Source: Hoeflea algicola (GTDB lineage Bacteria > Pseudomonadota > Alphaproteobacteria > Rhizobiales > Rhizobiaceae). From it: a DNA stretch of 64,000 nt. The notes below the pieces were generated by a model that made no database searches, was not told the DNA's origin, and was given only the letters and a program-made list of their open reading frames with translations. The position numbers were made by a program, and so were the translations under genes. Location: the NCBI RefSeq assembly GCF_026619415.1, contig NZ_JAOVZR010000001.1, positions 558,001-622,000 on the forward strand, given 5' to 3'. Below are positions 1 to 10,230 of the stretch, piece by piece (the stretch's first letter is position 1; every line of letters starts with the position of its first letter).

Positions 1-3000
1 CGCGCTTCCGAGGGCGGTGGACGCGCGGTTGAGCGCGCGGTCGACCTCAAGGTTGCGACAGACGGACCGCGTATCGGCATCGATCCGAAGTTTGACGACG
101 GCCAGGTCCCGGAAAACAGCCAAGCCTCATTCCGACTTATCGCCATTGACGCTGACGGTGCCCGGACGGCGATGCCGACGTCATGGTCGCTGGTGCGGAT
201 CGAGCGCAATTATCAGTGGTATCGCCAGGGTAATTCCTGGAACTACGAGGTGGTCGATTTCACCACCGAAGTGGCCGACGGCGAGGTCGATCTTGCTGCT
301 GATGACGCAGCACGGGTTGCCGCCAATGTCGAATGGGGCCGCTACCGGCTCGACGTGGTGGGCGAGGACGGCGCCGAGACCAGCATGCTGTTTGATGCAG
401 GCTGGTATGTCGCCGCCAAGTCGGTCGAAACACCCGACGGGCTCGAAATCGCGCTCGACAAGGATAATTACCAGATCGGCGATACTGCACAGTTGCGGAT
501 TTCGCCGCGATTTGCCGGCAAGGTGCTGGTCACGGTGGGGTCCGAGCGGCTGGTTACCAGCGTAACTGCCGAAGTCGGCGCCGAGGGCGCCACGGTCGCG
601 CTGCCGATCACCGAGGAATGGGGAGCGGGCGCCTATGTGACGGCGACGCTTTACCGCCCGGCAGGAGATCAGGAATCGCGGATGCCGATGCGCGCCATTG
701 GCGTCAAGTGGCTCACCGTTGACCCGGGAGAGCGGCAATTGTCGGTCAGCCTCGACATGGCCAGTCAGACCACGCCGCGCGACCAGTTCACGGTTCCGGT
801 TAAGATTGCCGGCTTGAGCGCCGGCGAGCAGGCCTATGTGACCATTTCCGCGGTTGATGTCGGCATTCTCAACCTGACCCGGCACGAGGTTGCCGATCCG
901 GAAACATGGTATTTCGGCCAACGCGCGCTGGGGCTCGAGATCCGCGACATCTACGGGCGGTTGATCGACGGTTCGGCCGGCGTCACCGGCCGTATCCGCT
1001 CGGGCGGCGACGGCGCCATGATGCGATCGGAGGGCAGCCCGCCCAAGGAAAAACTGGTGGCGTTTTTTGAAGGCCCGGTGGAAGTCGGAGCGGACGGAAC
1101 GGCGACGGTTTCCTTTGAGATACCTCAGTTCAACGGCACCGTGCGCGTCAACGCCGTGGCCTGGAGCAAAAAGGGGCTGGGCCACACAACCAAGGACGTG
1201 ATTGTCCGCGATCAGGTGGTGATTTCTGCCAGCCTGCCGCAATTCCTGGCGCCAGAAGACCGTTCGCAGATGCTGATCGAACTTGCCAATACCGATGGAC
1301 CGGCTGGGACCTATGCCGTGGAACTGTTCACCGCCTCGGGCCGCATCAAGGTCGGAGATGGCGTTCGTCATGAATTTGACCTGGCAGTAGGCGGCCGCGA
1401 CAGCTTGGTGGTGCCGCTCGAAGGTCTGCGAACCGGGTCTGACAGTGTCACCGTGGCGCTGACCGGCCCGGACGGGCTGGAACTCGAACGGCAGGAACTG
1501 ATCACCGTGCGGCCGGCGGCAATGCCGGTGACCATCAAGCGGATCATCAGTCTTGCCGGTAATGGCGGCACCTTGCGGATCGACGGCGAGTTGCTGGCCG
1601 ATAGTCTGCTCGACGGTGCTTCGGTAACAGTCGGGGTCACCCGCAACGCCGCCTTCGACGTGGCGTCGCTGCTGATGCAACTCGACCGGTATCCCTATGG
1701 CTGCGCCGAACAGACTGCCAGCCGGGCGCTGCCGCTGCTCTATCTGAGCGAACTTGGCGACAGCAATGGTGCTGAAGACGCCAAGGTAATCCGCGAGCGC
1801 ATCGATGCGGCCATCAACCGGCTTGTCGCCTACCAGTCGTCATCGGGCAGTTTTGGTCTTTGGGGCCCGGGCTCCGGCGATCTCTGGCTCGACGCCTATG
1901 TCACCGATTTTCTCACCAGGGCTCTGGAAAAAGGATTTTCGGTGCCGTCGGTCGCCAGTCGTCTGGCGCTCGATAATCTCCAGAATGCGCTGTCCTACAC
2001 CACCGATGTTGAAACAGATGGCAGCGGCATTGCCTATGCGCTCTATGTGCTGGCGCGCAATCGGAAGGCTGCGGCCACTGATCTTCGGTACTATTCCGAC
2101 AGCCAGATCAATCGCTTCGCCCAGCCACTGGCGCGTGCCCAGATCGGAGCGGCGCTGTCGCTCTATGGTGATCAGCAACGCGCCAGTGAGAGCTTCCGCT
2201 CGGCCTTCCAGCAGGCTCGCTCAACAGCCAGACTGGTGGGCAGCCGCAACGATTATGGTTCGGCCTTGCGCGATGGTGCGGCGATGCTCGCGCTGGCGGC
2301 GGAATCGACGCCGACCCCGGGCATCGTTCCCGAATTGATCCGCTTTGTCGGCGACGCCAAGGCCGTGCGGCAATCGACCAGCACTCAGGAAAACGCCTGG
2401 ATGGTGCTGGCTGCGCGGGCGATCGTTGCGGGCAACAAGTCGATCTCCGTCAATGTCAACGGAAAGGCCTATGCCGGCGCCTACCAATCGCAACTGAGCG
2501 GCGAGGAAGTGAAGGCAAACCCGCTGACCATCGTCAACCAGGGAACTGATCCGGTGGACGCGGTGGTGACCACCATTGCAGCCCCGGCGCAACCGCTGAG
2601 CGCCGGCGGTGTCGGGTTCGACATCAGCCGCAGCTACTACACGATTGACGGTCAGCCGGCCTCGATCGCATCGGCACAGCAGAACCAGCGCTACCTCGTG
2701 GTTCTGCAAATGCGCGAGGCTAACGCCTGGACATCACGGGTGGTTGTCACAGATCTGCTGCCTGCAGGTTTCGTGATCGACAACCCGCGGCTGGTCGATA
2801 GCGCGGACCTGAAAAATTTCCCCTGGCTCGAACCGACATCGGCGGGCCATGCGGAATTCCGCGATGACCGGTTCATGGCGGCGTTTGACCGCAATGGCTC
2901 GTCCAACCGCAACTTCACCGCCGCTTATGTGGTGCGCGCGGTAACACCCGGGATCTATGCGCAGCCCGCAGCGGTGGTCGAGGACATGTACCGGCCGGAA

Positions 3001-3051
3001 CTCGCCGCACGCACCGCGACCGGCATTCTGGAGGTCATCGGCGCGCCATGA
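1..3051 (+). CDS. Alpha-2-macroglobulin family protein, 5' end missing
   Basis: This is the C-terminal ~1016 residues of a bacterial alpha-2-macroglobulin, an envelope protease trap that covalently captures attacking proteases. The frame is open from base 1, so the start lies upstream of the window. The thioester motif CAEQ is at bases 1702-1713 (visible residues 568-571), inside PYGCAEQTASRALPL, so the protein should form the reactive Cys-Gln thioester. Before it come beta-sandwich MG-type domains and a bait-like stretch. After it come the helical thioester domain (about residues 570-800) and a receptor-binding-like C-terminus. The stop overlaps the ATG of the PBP1C gene by 4 bases. Bacterial A2M of the YfhM type is known to pair with PBP1C, which is thought to repair peptidoglycan after a protease breach. 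The family call is secure; the export signal cannot be seen here. Confidence 0.93.
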   Translation, partial: RASEGGGRAVERAVDLKVATDGPRIGIDPKFDDGQVPENSQASFRLIAIDADGARTAMPTSWSLVRIERNYQWYRQGNSWNYEVVDFTTEVADGEVDLAADDAARVAANVEWGRYRLDVVGEDGAETSMLFDAGWYVAAKSVETPDGLEIALDKDNYQIGDTAQLRISPRFAGKVLVTVGSERLVTSVTAEVGAEGATVALPITEEWGAGAYVTATLYRPAGDQESRMPMRAIGVKWLTVDPGERQLSVSLDMASQTTPRDQFTVPVKIAGLSAGEQAYVTISAVDVGILNLTRHEVADPETWYFGQRALGLEIRDIYGRLIDGSAGVTGRIRSGGDGAMMRSEGSPPKEKLVAFFEGPVEVGADGTATVSFEIPQFNGTVRVNAVAWSKKGLGHTTKDVIVRDQVVISASLPQFLAPEDRSQMLIELANTDGPAGTYAVELFTASGRIKVGDGVRHEFDLAVGGRDSLVVPLEGLRTGSDSVTVALTGPDGLELERQELITVRPAAMPVTIKRIISLAGNGGTLRIDGELLADSLLDGASVTVGVTRNAAFDVASLLMQLDRYPYGCAEQTASRALPLLYLSELGDSNGAEDAKVIRERIDAAINRLVAYQSSSGSFGLWGPGSGDLWLDAYVTDFLTRALEKGFSVPSVASRLALDNLQNALSYTTDVETDGSGIAYALYVLARNRKAAATDLRYYSDSQINRFAQPLARAQIGAALSLYGDQQRASESFRSAFQQARSTARLVGSRNDYGSALRDGAAMLALAAESTPTPGIVPELIRFVGDAKAVRQSTSTQENAWMVLAARAIVAGNKSISVNVNGKAYAGAYQSQLSGEEVKANPLTIVNQGTDPVDAVVTTIAAPAQPLSAGGVGFDISRSYYTIDGQPASIASAQQNQRYLVVLQMREANAWTSRVVVTDLLPAGFVIDNPRLVDSADLKNFPWLEPTSAGHAEFRDDRFMAAFDRNGSSNRNFTAAYVVRAVTPGIYAQPAAVVEDMYRPELAARTATGILEVIGAP

Positions 3052-5156
3052 AACGGCCGTCCGCGGCAAGATGGAAACGCCTCGCTGGCATCAGCTTGAG
3101 CGGCCTTGTCCTCATCGGGCTTGGGGCGATCGCGCTGGTGCGTGCAGACCGGGCGTTTCCGCCACCGCTTGAGGCTGCCAGCGATCTTTCGCGCGAGGTG
3201 GTAGATCGGAACGACCAGCTCCTGCGCGCCTACACAACGCCGCAGGGTCTGTGGCGGTTGCCGATGAGTTTGGATGCGGTTGATCCAGACTACATCAACA
3301 TGCTGCTTGCCTATGAGGATCGCCGTTTTCGCGATCACTGGGGTGTCGACCCGCTGGCCTTGCTGCGGGCGGCGGTGCAGTTCGTGGTCAATGGCGGCCG
3401 CATCGTTTCTGGCGGTTCTACCATCACCATGCAGGTGGCGCGGCTGATCGAACCGCGGTCTGAGCGGTCGCTTTCGGCCAAACTCAGGCAAATGGTGCGG
3501 GCGCTGCAGATCGAGCGGCGCCTGAGCAAGGATGAAATCCTTTCGCTTTACCTCACGCTGGCGCCCTATGGCGGCAACATCGAAGGCGTACGCGCGGCGA
3601 GCCTCGCCTGGTTTGGCAAGGAGCCGCGCAAGCTCACGTTGGGGCAATCGGCGCTCTTGGTGGCGCTGCCGCAGGCGCCGGAAGTGCGGCGGCCCGACCG
3701 CCAACATGCACAAGCGCGGCAGGCGCGCGACCGGGTGCTCAGACGAATGCAGGAATCGGGCCTCATTCCCGAAAGCGAAATTGCCCGTGCGTCAGCATCC
3801 GCTGTTCCACGCGGGCGCCGTGCAATGCCGGATCTCGCCGCCCACACTGCCGACACAGCCTTGAAATCAATGCCGGAAGCCCGTGTGATCAAGCTGACAC
3901 TGGAGCAGACAATTCAGGCACGGCTGGAAGATCTGGCGCGGGAAACCGCGGCCCGGCTTGGGCCCAAACAATCGCTTGCCATGGTGCTGGCCGATGGCCG
4001 CAATGGCGAGATCCTCGCCTCCGTGGGGTCAACCGGGCACCTGGATGCCGGACGCGCCGGCGCCATCGATATGAGCCGCGCCATCCGCTCACCAGGTTCA
4101 ACCCTGAAACCCTTCATCTATGGCCTGGCGTTCGAGGATGCACTTGTCGATCCGGCAACGCTGATTGATGACAGCCCGGCTGATTTTTCCGGTTACCGCC
4201 CGCGCAATTTCGATCGTGGTTTCATGGGCGAGGTCAGCGTCAGCGAAGCATTGCAGCTTTCGCTCAATGTGCCGGCGGTGCGGTTGCTCGAAGCGGTTGG
4301 CCCGCAGCGTTTTCTCGCCCGGCTGAGACGCGGCGGCGCAGATCTGCAGTTGCCGCCCGGCGGCGCACCTGGACTTGCCATCGGGCTTGGCGGAGCCGGC
4401 GTGAGCCTGCGCGATCTGGTGCAGCTCTACACAGCGTTTATAAATGATGGCGCCGCCCGGGTGCTGCATGATGGTTTTGAGGATGGGGTAAAGACCACAT
4501 TCGAGCACCCGGTGCTCGATGCCCGTGCCAATTGGCGGGTTAGCAATATTCTCTCGGGCGTTGATGCACCGCAAGGCGCGCCCCGGATCGCCATCGCCTA
4601 CAAGACCGGCACCTCCTATGGCTATCGCGACGCCTGGGCGGTGGGTTTTGACGGCCGCCATGTGCTCGGCGTCTGGGTTGGACGACCTGATGCCGCACCC
4701 TTGCCGGGGCTGTCGGGACTTACGACCGCAGCCCCCTTGCTGTTTGAGGCGTTTGCGCGCAGCGATCTCGCACCGGTTAAATTTGCCGCACCGCCGCGGG
4801 GCCTGGTTGTCCGGTCGCGTAGCCAATTGCCGTTTGCGCTCAGAAAATTTGCACCCGGCCAGGATGCTGCACCACTGATGGCCGGTGTTTCTTTGCCGCC
4901 GCGCATTGTCTATCCGCCACAGGGCGCGCGCGTGGCCTTAACCTCGCGCGGCGCCGGGCAACTGACGCCACTGGTAATCAAGCTGCAGGGCGGGGCGGCG
5001 CCCTACCGGCTGATTGCCAATGGCGAACCGTTGGCCAAGGCAAGTCGCCGGCGTGTGTTAAACTGGACGCCGGACGGGGCAGGGGCTTCCACGCTGACGG
5101 TGATGGATGCCGAGGGACGGGCCGCCAGCGTCAGCGTGTTCATTGACGCGGACTGA
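3048..5156 (+). CDS. pbpC: Penicillin-binding protein 1C
   Basis: This is a 702-residue bifunctional class A PBP that polymerises and cross-links peptidoglycan in the periplasm. A single membrane anchor lies near residues 11-30. The GT51 glycosyltransferase domain carries EDRRFRDHWGVDP with its catalytic Glu (about residues 90-102). The transpeptidase domain has SPGSTLKP with nucleophile Ser351 and Lys354, an SLN motif, and KTGTS. The last ~90 residues match the PBP1C C-terminal domain (BiPBP_C). The ATG overlaps the upstream A2M stop (ATGA), so the pair is translationally coupled, as expected for the YfhM/PbpC module. Length is close to the usual 700-800. The A2M coupling and the C-terminal domain support 1C over PBP1A or PBP1B. 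Confidence 0.95.
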   Translation: MKRPSAARWKRLAGISLSGLVLIGLGAIALVRADRAFPPPLEAASDLSREVVDRNDQLLRAYTTPQGLWRLPMSLDAVDPDYINMLLAYEDRRFRDHWGVDPLALLRAAVQFVVNGGRIVSGGSTITMQVARLIEPRSERSLSAKLRQMVRALQIERRLSKDEILSLYLTLAPYGGNIEGVRAASLAWFGKEPRKLTLGQSALLVALPQAPEVRRPDRQHAQARQARDRVLRRMQESGLIPESEIARASASAVPRGRRAMPDLAAHTADTALKSMPEARVIKLTLEQTIQARLEDLARETAARLGPKQSLAMVLADGRNGEILASVGSTGHLDAGRAGAIDMSRAIRSPGSTLKPFIYGLAFEDALVDPATLIDDSPADFSGYRPRNFDRGFMGEVSVSEALQLSLNVPAVRLLEAVGPQRFLARLRRGGADLQLPPGGAPGLAIGLGGAGVSLRDLVQLYTAFINDGAARVLHDGFEDGVKTTFEHPVLDARANWRVSNILSGVDAPQGAPRIAIAYKTGTSYGYRDAWAVGFDGRHVLGVWVGRPDAAPLPGLSGLTTAAPLLFEAFARSDLAPVKFAAPPRGLVVRSRSQLPFALRKFAPGQDAAPLMAGVSLPPRIVYPPQGARVALTSRGAGQLTPLVIKLQGGAAPYRLIANGEPLAKASRRRVLNWTPDGAGASTLTVMDAEGRAASVSVFIDAD

Positions 5157-5411
5157 TCCCGGCACAGTGCGAGAACATCATTCGACTGGAATGGATGGCA
5201 TAATTTCATCGCTGTCTGTCTCCATACGGCCATAATTCGATGCTGGCACTTGTGGTCGACAAATGAAATTATGTGCGTGCGGATGCGCATGCGCGGCACG
5301 CTTTATATGACGCCATCTCGCGCCATTGGCGCTAAGCTGACAACCGGGTTTGTAGTGATCGATTGCGATTACCAAACTCACGAGGGCGCGGGCCTGCTCA
5401 GGGAATTTTGA

Positions 5412-7088
5412 ATGACACGCTTTTCAATTTCGACCTGGCTTGGCGCGCTTATCCTGGCCATTTTCCTACCGCTGTTTGCCTTCGTGGTATTGCTGCTGGG
5501 ACAATTGCAGGCTTCCGACAATGCCAAGGTGGAACAGCGGACGGTGCGGGAAGCCGCCAGCATTGCCCAGGCAATCAAGCCGGTGATCGACAGCATGCTG
5601 ATCACTGTAAACCTGGTCTCGTCGATGGAAGAATTGAGCCAGGGTGACCTGGAAGGGTTTCACCGGCGCTCCCGTTTTGCGCTGCGCGGATCCGGCAACT
5701 ACATCATCGTCACCGACAAGAACGGTCAGCAGCTTCTCAATACCCGGGTTGATTTTGGCACGGAGCTGGGCCTCGTCGCCGACATGGACGGCATCGAAAA
5801 TGCGATGGCCAGCAGCATGCCGTATGTCTCCAATGTGTTGTTGGGGCGCACCGGCGGCAAATGGGCCTTCAACGTCCTCAAGGCATTGCCGAATTTCACC
5901 ACGTCGGAGGCCCATGTCGTGGTGACGACTAAAAATACAGAGGATCTGGCGCCGGTCATCGACCGGCTTGTGCTGGCGCCGGGCTGGACGGCCGCAGTTG
6001 TCGATGACCACGGCCGGATCGTCGTGGCCAGCAGCGAGCGTGGATTGAACACCGGTGATGCGCTGGTGCTTCCGATGGGTCTGTTGCCGTCCGATTTTTC
6101 CGGTACCTCCCGGTTTCGCCGGTTCAGCGATGCCGAAGGAAATATTCTGGGCTACGCGCCGATAATCGGAACGCAATGGGCAACCTTCGTCTGGGGTCCA
6201 GCAGACGCGGCTCAGGCTTCGTTGTTGCAGAGTTGGCAGATTCTCATCTGGGGCGGGCTGATCTTCCTCTTGTTATCGCTTGCCATCCTCTATCTCTTCA
6301 CCCGGTTCCTGAAGAAGACGGTCTACAACGTCGCTCAGATGGCCGAGCGGCTGGGCGAGGGAGAAATCGTTTCGCCGATCGATTCGCGCATCAGCGAAAT
6401 CGATAGAGTCGCCAAGGCTCTGTCGAACGCATCCTTTGACCGCAGCCAGCGCGAGGAAACGATCACCTTCGTGATGAAGGAACTGGCGCACCGCACCAAG
6501 AACCTGATCGCCGTGGTGATCTCCATTGTCCGGCAAACCGCCAAGCGCAATGCCGATCCGCAACAGATGGCCAAATCGATCACCAGCCGGATCATGGGTC
6601 TCGGCGCTTCCATCGATTCGCTGACCGCGCGGGAGTGGGCTTCGGTACCGCTGCGCGAACTCGTAGAAAGCCAGCTTGCGCATTTCGGCGCCACTGGTGG
6701 CAATATCAAGGTAAAAGGACCCGATATCGATCTGCGACCGGATGCGGTCCAGCATATGGGCATGGCGCTGCACGAGCTCGCCACCAATGCCGCAAAACAT
6801 GGTGGGTTAAGCACCAGCGCGGGCAGGGTGGAAGTCAGTTGGACGGTTGAGACATCCGACACCGGTCAGCAATTGCGTCTGCAATGGCTGGAAAGTGGCG
6901 GGCCGGCTGTAGTTGAGCCTGAAATCAAGGGATTTGGCGCGCAAATCCTCGAACGGCATGTCGCGGCCACCTTTAACGGCCAGGCATCAACCGAATATCT
7001 GCAGACTGGTTTGCGCTGGGTGCTGACCGCGCCGCTGCAACAGTTTGAGGTTCCCACCAAACCCGGCGCATCACGAAAGCCGGTCTGA
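5412..7088 (+). CDS. HWE/HisKA_2-type sensor histidine kinase
   Basis: This is a 558-residue membrane histidine kinase. One transmembrane helix is at about residues 11-32 and a second at 277-298. They bracket a ~240-residue periplasmic region of the kind that forms a double-Cache sensor. A short HAMP-like linker follows, then the phosphoacceptor motif ELAHRTKNLIAVV with predicted phospho-His360. The ATPase region HELATNAAKHGGL is typical of HWE/HisKA_2 kinases rather than classical HisKA. No response regulator lies next to it, so its partner is elsewhere. HWE kinases in this order often feed the PhyR-EcfG general stress response; that link is inference. The ligand cannot be deduced. It stands as a monocistronic unit after a 255-bp gap. 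Confidence 0.9.
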   Translation: MTRFSISTWLGALILAIFLPLFAFVVLLLGQLQASDNAKVEQRTVREAASIAQAIKPVIDSMLITVNLVSSMEELSQGDLEGFHRRSRFALRGSGNYIIVTDKNGQQLLNTRVDFGTELGLVADMDGIENAMASSMPYVSNVLLGRTGGKWAFNVLKALPNFTTSEAHVVVTTKNTEDLAPVIDRLVLAPGWTAAVVDDHGRIVVASSERGLNTGDALVLPMGLLPSDFSGTSRFRRFSDAEGNILGYAPIIGTQWATFVWGPADAAQASLLQSWQILIWGGLIFLLLSLAILYLFTRFLKKTVYNVAQMAERLGEGEIVSPIDSRISEIDRVAKALSNASFDRSQREETITFVMKELAHRTKNLIAVVISIVRQTAKRNADPQQMAKSITSRIMGLGASIDSLTAREWASVPLRELVESQLAHFGATGGNIKVKGPDIDLRPDAVQHMGMALHELATNAAKHGGLSTSAGRVEVSWTVETSDTGQQLRLQWLESGGPAVVEPEIKGFGAQILERHVAATFNGQASTEYLQTGLRWVLTAPLQQFEVPTKPGASRKPV

Positions 7089-7123
7089 CGGCGGATTGCG
7101 GTGCCAAGCGAAGGCGGCCAGCA

Positions 7124-7600
7124 TCACTGGCCGTCGATTTCCGGCGTTGCAGCAGGTCCGCCCTCAAGATCGACGATCAGAGCTTTCATCTCACCAATTT
7201 CGCGCTTCTGTGCCTCGATGATATTGTCGGCCAGCTTGCGCACGCGCGGGTCCGAAATATTGGCCCGGCTGCTGGTCAGGATTGCGATCGAGTGGTGCGG
7301 GATCATCGCTTTCATCCAGGAAACATCCTCGACCGTATCCTGGCTGCGAACCAGATAGACAGAGCCCGCGAAGATCAGCGCGGAAACGGCAAAGATGGCG
7401 ATATTGAGCTTCCGGTTGGTGTACATGCCGAGCATGAAGGCCAGCATGATAATCGCCATCGCCGAACCCATATAAATCGCCATGTAGGTGCGCGTCTCGC
7501 TGAAGAAGATGTGATCCCACGCATATGTATTCAGATACATCAAGCCCAGCATGATGACTGTTGACGTTGCAATCATGGTCAAGAAGCGCGTGTAGGACAT
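7124..7600 (-). CDS. DUF305-domain membrane protein of the copper island
   Basis: This 158-residue protein has three hydrophobic helices (about residues 5-24, 37-57 and 63-83), followed by a short DUF305 segment with [15 protein letters not shown]305 domains are frequent in copper-resistance neighbourhoods, and their conserved His and Met residues suggest metal binding; the exact role is not settled. The ATG at 7600 was preferred over an upstream in-frame start because an AAGGAGG ribosome site sits just before it. The gene is divergent from the copper ATPase. Its upstream region contains a dyad with MerR-family promoter geometry at 7631-7661, so joint copper induction is likely. Confidence 0.82.
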   Translation of the reverse strand: MSYTRFLTMIATSTVIMLGLMYLNTYAWDHIFFSETRTYMAIYMGSAMAIIMLAFMLGMYTNRKLNIAIFAVSALIFAGSVYLVRSQDTVEDVSWMKAMIPHHSIAILTSSRANISDPRVRKLADNIIEAQKREIGEMKALIVDLEGGPAATPEIDGQ

Positions 7601-7630
7601 TTGGACCTCCTTGTTCAATGCCTCGATCAC

Positions 7631-7661
7631 ATCAACGACCTTCCAGCACTGGATGGTTCCA
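7631..7661 (-). promoter_or_regulatory. Probable CueR/HmrR-type promoter for the DUF305 gene
   Basis: Read on the minus strand, a -35-like TGGAAC (7661-7656) and a -10-like GTTGAT (7636-7631) are separated by exactly 19 bases. The spacer lies within an inverted repeat ACCTTCCA-GCAC-TGGATGGT (7638-7657). The long 19-bp spacer with a central dyad is the hallmark of MerR-family activation. The arms resemble those of the ATPase promoter 45 bp away. The hexamers are weak, so this is less certain than the ATPase site. Confidence 0.6.
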
Positions 7662-7684
7662 TAATGACGTCAAAATAATTGTTC

Positions 7685-7715
7685 TTGACCTTCCATTGAC
7701 TGGAAGGCCTAGCGT
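7685..7715 (+). promoter_or_regulatory. CueR/HmrR-type promoter of the copper ATPase
   Basis: A -35 TTGACC (7685-7690) and a -10 TAGCGT (7710-7715) are separated by 19 bases. They overlap the dyad CCTTCCA-TTGAC-TGGAAGG, a close match to the CueR/HmrR operator of copper ATPase genes. The cueR-like gene lies just downstream of the ATPase. Confidence 0.85.
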
Positions 7716-7740
7716 ACTGGCAGCGAAAAGGATTGCGTTG

Positions 7741-10179
7741 ATGAAAAAACCATTCGAGGCATCACACCAACACGGCGACAACGGCCATGTGCATGCCGAA
7801 ACTCACCACGACCACGATCATGACCCACATCACCTGCAGTCCGCGGCAGACATCCATCAAAGCGCCACGGTGCCGGTTGATGGCTCGGTGACTGATCCGG
7901 TCTGCGGGATGAAAGTCAAACTCGATGCAGGCAAGCCATCGCTCGAGTACAAGGGTGACAACTATCATTTCTGCAGTCAGAAATGCCATGACCGTTTCGA
8001 AAGCGATCCGTATTTCTATCTGTCTGGAAACAAGGCGCGAAAGAAGGAGACGGCACCAAAAAACACGCTCTACACCTGTCCGATGCACCCGGAGATCGTC
8101 CAGGAAGGACCCGGCAGTTGCCCGATTTGCGGCATGGCGCTGGAACCGCAGGGTGGGGTTGTGGAAGGCGCAAACCACGAGCTGACCGATTTTACCCGGC
8201 GGCTTTGGGTAAGCTCGCTTGCGGCCATTCCGCTGGTGCTGCTGACGATGGGGCCGATGCTCGGGCTTCCCATCCGTCAATGGCTCGGGGAAAGCCTGGC
8301 AATTTATCTTGAGTTTGTGCTGGCCACCCCTGTGATCCTGTGGGCTGCACTGCCGTTCTTTCATCGCGGCTGGAACTCGATCAGGACCTGGAACTTGAAC
8401 ATGTGGACACTGATCATGATCGGTGTCGGTTCAGCCTATATCTATTCTGTGATTGCCACATTCCTGCCCGGGCTTTTTCCAGCCGGCCTGCAAATGCATG
8501 GGGGCCACATGCCGGTCTACTATGAGGCCGCTGTGGTGATCGTCGCTTTGGTGTTTGTCGGGCAGGTGCTGGAGCTTCGCGCGCGCGAGCGGACCGGCGA
8601 TGCTATTCGCGCGCTTTTAGATCTGGCGCCCAAAACCGGACGGCGGATTACGCCCGATGGCGATGAATATGATGCGCCGCTCGAAAACATCGTTGAAGGC
8701 GACCGGCTTCGAGTTCGCCCTGGCGAGGCCGTGCCGGTGGATGCGCGGGTCATCAGTGGCAAGACATCGGTTGACGAAAGCATGCTGACAGGAGAGCCGC
8801 TGCCGGTTGAAAAGGGCCAAGGCGATACAGTGACCGGCGGCACGCTCAACAAGAACGGTTCGCTGATCATCGAAGCCAGCAGGGTGGGCGATGAAACCAT
8901 GCTGGCGCGGATTGTCGCCATGGTGTCGGCGGCGCAACGTTCACGGGCGCCGATCCAGGGACTTGCGGACCGGGTAGCCTCCTTCTTTGTCCCGTCAGTG
9001 ATCGCGGTGGCGATCGCAGCCTTCGGGCTCTGGTATGCCTTTGGCCCCGACCCGGCGTTTGTCTTCGCCATCGTCTCCGCCGTATCGGTGCTGATCATCG
9101 CCTGTCCCTGTGCGCTCGGACTTGCCACGCCGATGTCGATCATGACCGCCACCGGGCGCGGCGCCCAGGCAGGGGTGTTGATCAAGGACGCGGAGGCGCT
9201 TGAGCGGATGGCCAAGGTCGATGTCCTGGTGGTCGACAAGACAGGCACATTGACCGAAGGCAGACCGAGCCTGACCGATGTCATTGTCGTCGGTGACCTG
9301 CCGGAAGCCGAGATGCTGGCAGTTGTGCGCGGTATTGAGGCAAATTCCGAACACCCTCTGGCCGAAGCCATCGCCGAGGGCATCAAATCACGTGGCGTCG
9401 AAGCGGCAGCGATCACCGATTTCGAGGCGATCACAGGCAAGGGGGTACGCGCGAAATTCCAGGGCAGGCCGGTTGCACTTGGCAACGCTGCGATGATGGA
9501 ATTGTCCGCAATAGACCATTCCGGGATCGAAGATCAGGCCAACAAACTGCGCGGTTCCGGCAAGACCGCCATGTATGTCGCTATTGACGGTCAACTCAGC
9601 GGTCTGGTTTCGGTGTCGGATCCGATCAAACAATCGACAGCCGAAGCCATCAAGGCGCTGCATGACGCAGGCTTGAAGATCATCATGGCAACGGGCGACA
9701 ATGAGCGGACGGCCCGCGCGGTGGCCGATCAACTCGGCATCGACGAGGTGCGGGCCGGAGTCCTGCCTGAAGACAAGAAGGCGCTGGTCGATGAACTGCA
9801 CGGCAAGGGCCATAAGGTTGCGATGGCCGGCGACGGCGTCAATGACGCACCGGCACTGGCGGCAGCCGAGGTGGGCATCGCCATGGGAACCGGCGCGGAT
9901 GTGGCGGTGGAAAGCGCCGGCATCACGCTGCTGAAGGGCGATCTTATCGGCATCGTCCGGGCGCGCAAACTGTCCCAGTCCACGTTGCGCAACATTAAGC
10001 AGAACCTGTTCTTCGCCTTTGCCTACAATTCGCTGGGCATTCCGATCGCTGCTGGGGTGCTCTACCCGATCACCGGCACGCTGCTGTCGCCGATGATTGC
10101 AGCAGCTGCGATGAGCTTGTCATCGGTATCGGTGATTGCAAACGCGTTGCGGCTGCGGCGTGTCGATCTGGACGCTTGA
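7741..10179 (+). CDS. Copper-exporting P1B-type ATPase with YHS and heavy-metal-binding N-terminus
   Basis: This 812-residue P-type ATPase pumps Cu(I), possibly also Ag(I), out of the cytoplasm. A His-rich leader (about residues 10-30) is followed by a YHS domain ([20 protein letters not shown]), then a heavy-metal-binding domain ([20 protein letters not shown]). No classical CXXC HMA domain is present. The core has the TGEP actuator loop, the transport motif [10 protein letters not shown], phosphorylation motif [11 protein letters not shown] motif NSEHPLAEA, and [11 protein letters not shown]-terminal YNSLG and MSLSS residues fit subgroup P1B-1 (Cu+). The ATG at 7741 was chosen because it follows the MerR-type promoter; the in-frame codons upstream would cross that promoter. 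A regulator and a cytochrome c follow directly. Confidence 0.95.
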   Translation: MKKPFEASHQHGDNGHVHAETHHDHDHDPHHLQSAADIHQSATVPVDGSVTDPVCGMKVKLDAGKPSLEYKGDNYHFCSQKCHDRFESDPYFYLSGNKARKKETAPKNTLYTCPMHPEIVQEGPGSCPICGMALEPQGGVVEGANHELTDFTRRLWVSSLAAIPLVLLTMGPMLGLPIRQWLGESLAIYLEFVLATPVILWAALPFFHRGWNSIRTWNLNMWTLIMIGVGSAYIYSVIATFLPGLFPAGLQMHGGHMPVYYEAAVVIVALVFVGQVLELRARERTGDAIRALLDLAPKTGRRITPDGDEYDAPLENIVEGDRLRVRPGEAVPVDARVISGKTSVDESMLTGEPLPVEKGQGDTVTGGTLNKNGSLIIEASRVGDETMLARIVAMVSAAQRSRAPIQGLADRVASFFVPSVIAVAIAAFGLWYAFGPDPAFVFAIVSAVSVLIIACPCALGLATPMSIMTATGRGAQAGVLIKDAEALERMAKVDVLVVDKTGTLTEGRPSLTDVIVVGDLPEAEMLAVVRGIEANSEHPLAEAIAEGIKSRGVEAAAITDFEAITGKGVRAKFQGRPVALGNAAMMELSAIDHSGIEDQANKLRGSGKTAMYVAIDGQLSGLVSVSDPIKQSTAEAIKALHDAGLKIIMATGDNERTARAVADQLGIDEVRAGVLPEDKKALVDELHGKGHKVAMAGDGVNDAPALAAAEVGIAMGTGADVAVESAGITLLKGDLIGIVRARKLSQSTLRNIKQNLFFAFAYNSLGIPIAAGVLYPITGTLLSPMIAAAAMSLSSVSVIANALRLRRVDLDA

Positions 10180-10206
10180 CCTTCCGCCCGGTGGAACCTC
10201 TAGGCT
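10176..10206 (+). promoter_or_regulatory. CueR/HmrR-type autoregulatory promoter
   Basis: A -35 TTGACC (10176-10181) and -10 TAGGCT (10201-10206) are separated by 19 bases around the dyad CCTTCCGCCCGGTGGAACC. The -35 overlaps the last codons of the ATPase gene, so the regulator can be induced by copper independently of readthrough. It is the third site of this type in 2.6 kb. Confidence 0.8.
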
Positions 10207-10230
10207 CCACTGCAGTACAGGAGAAACGCA

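Noticed and set aside
181..1680. A 499-codon open frame on the minus strand opposite the alpha-2-macroglobulin gene
   Set aside because: It is a GC-rich antisense shadow. It has no domain-like motifs, and the plus strand has a conserved thioester protein over the same bases.
8520..9485. A 321-codon minus-strand frame opposite the copper ATPase
   Set aside because: Ser/Ala/Thr-rich shadow of the ATPase catalytic region, with no ribosome site.
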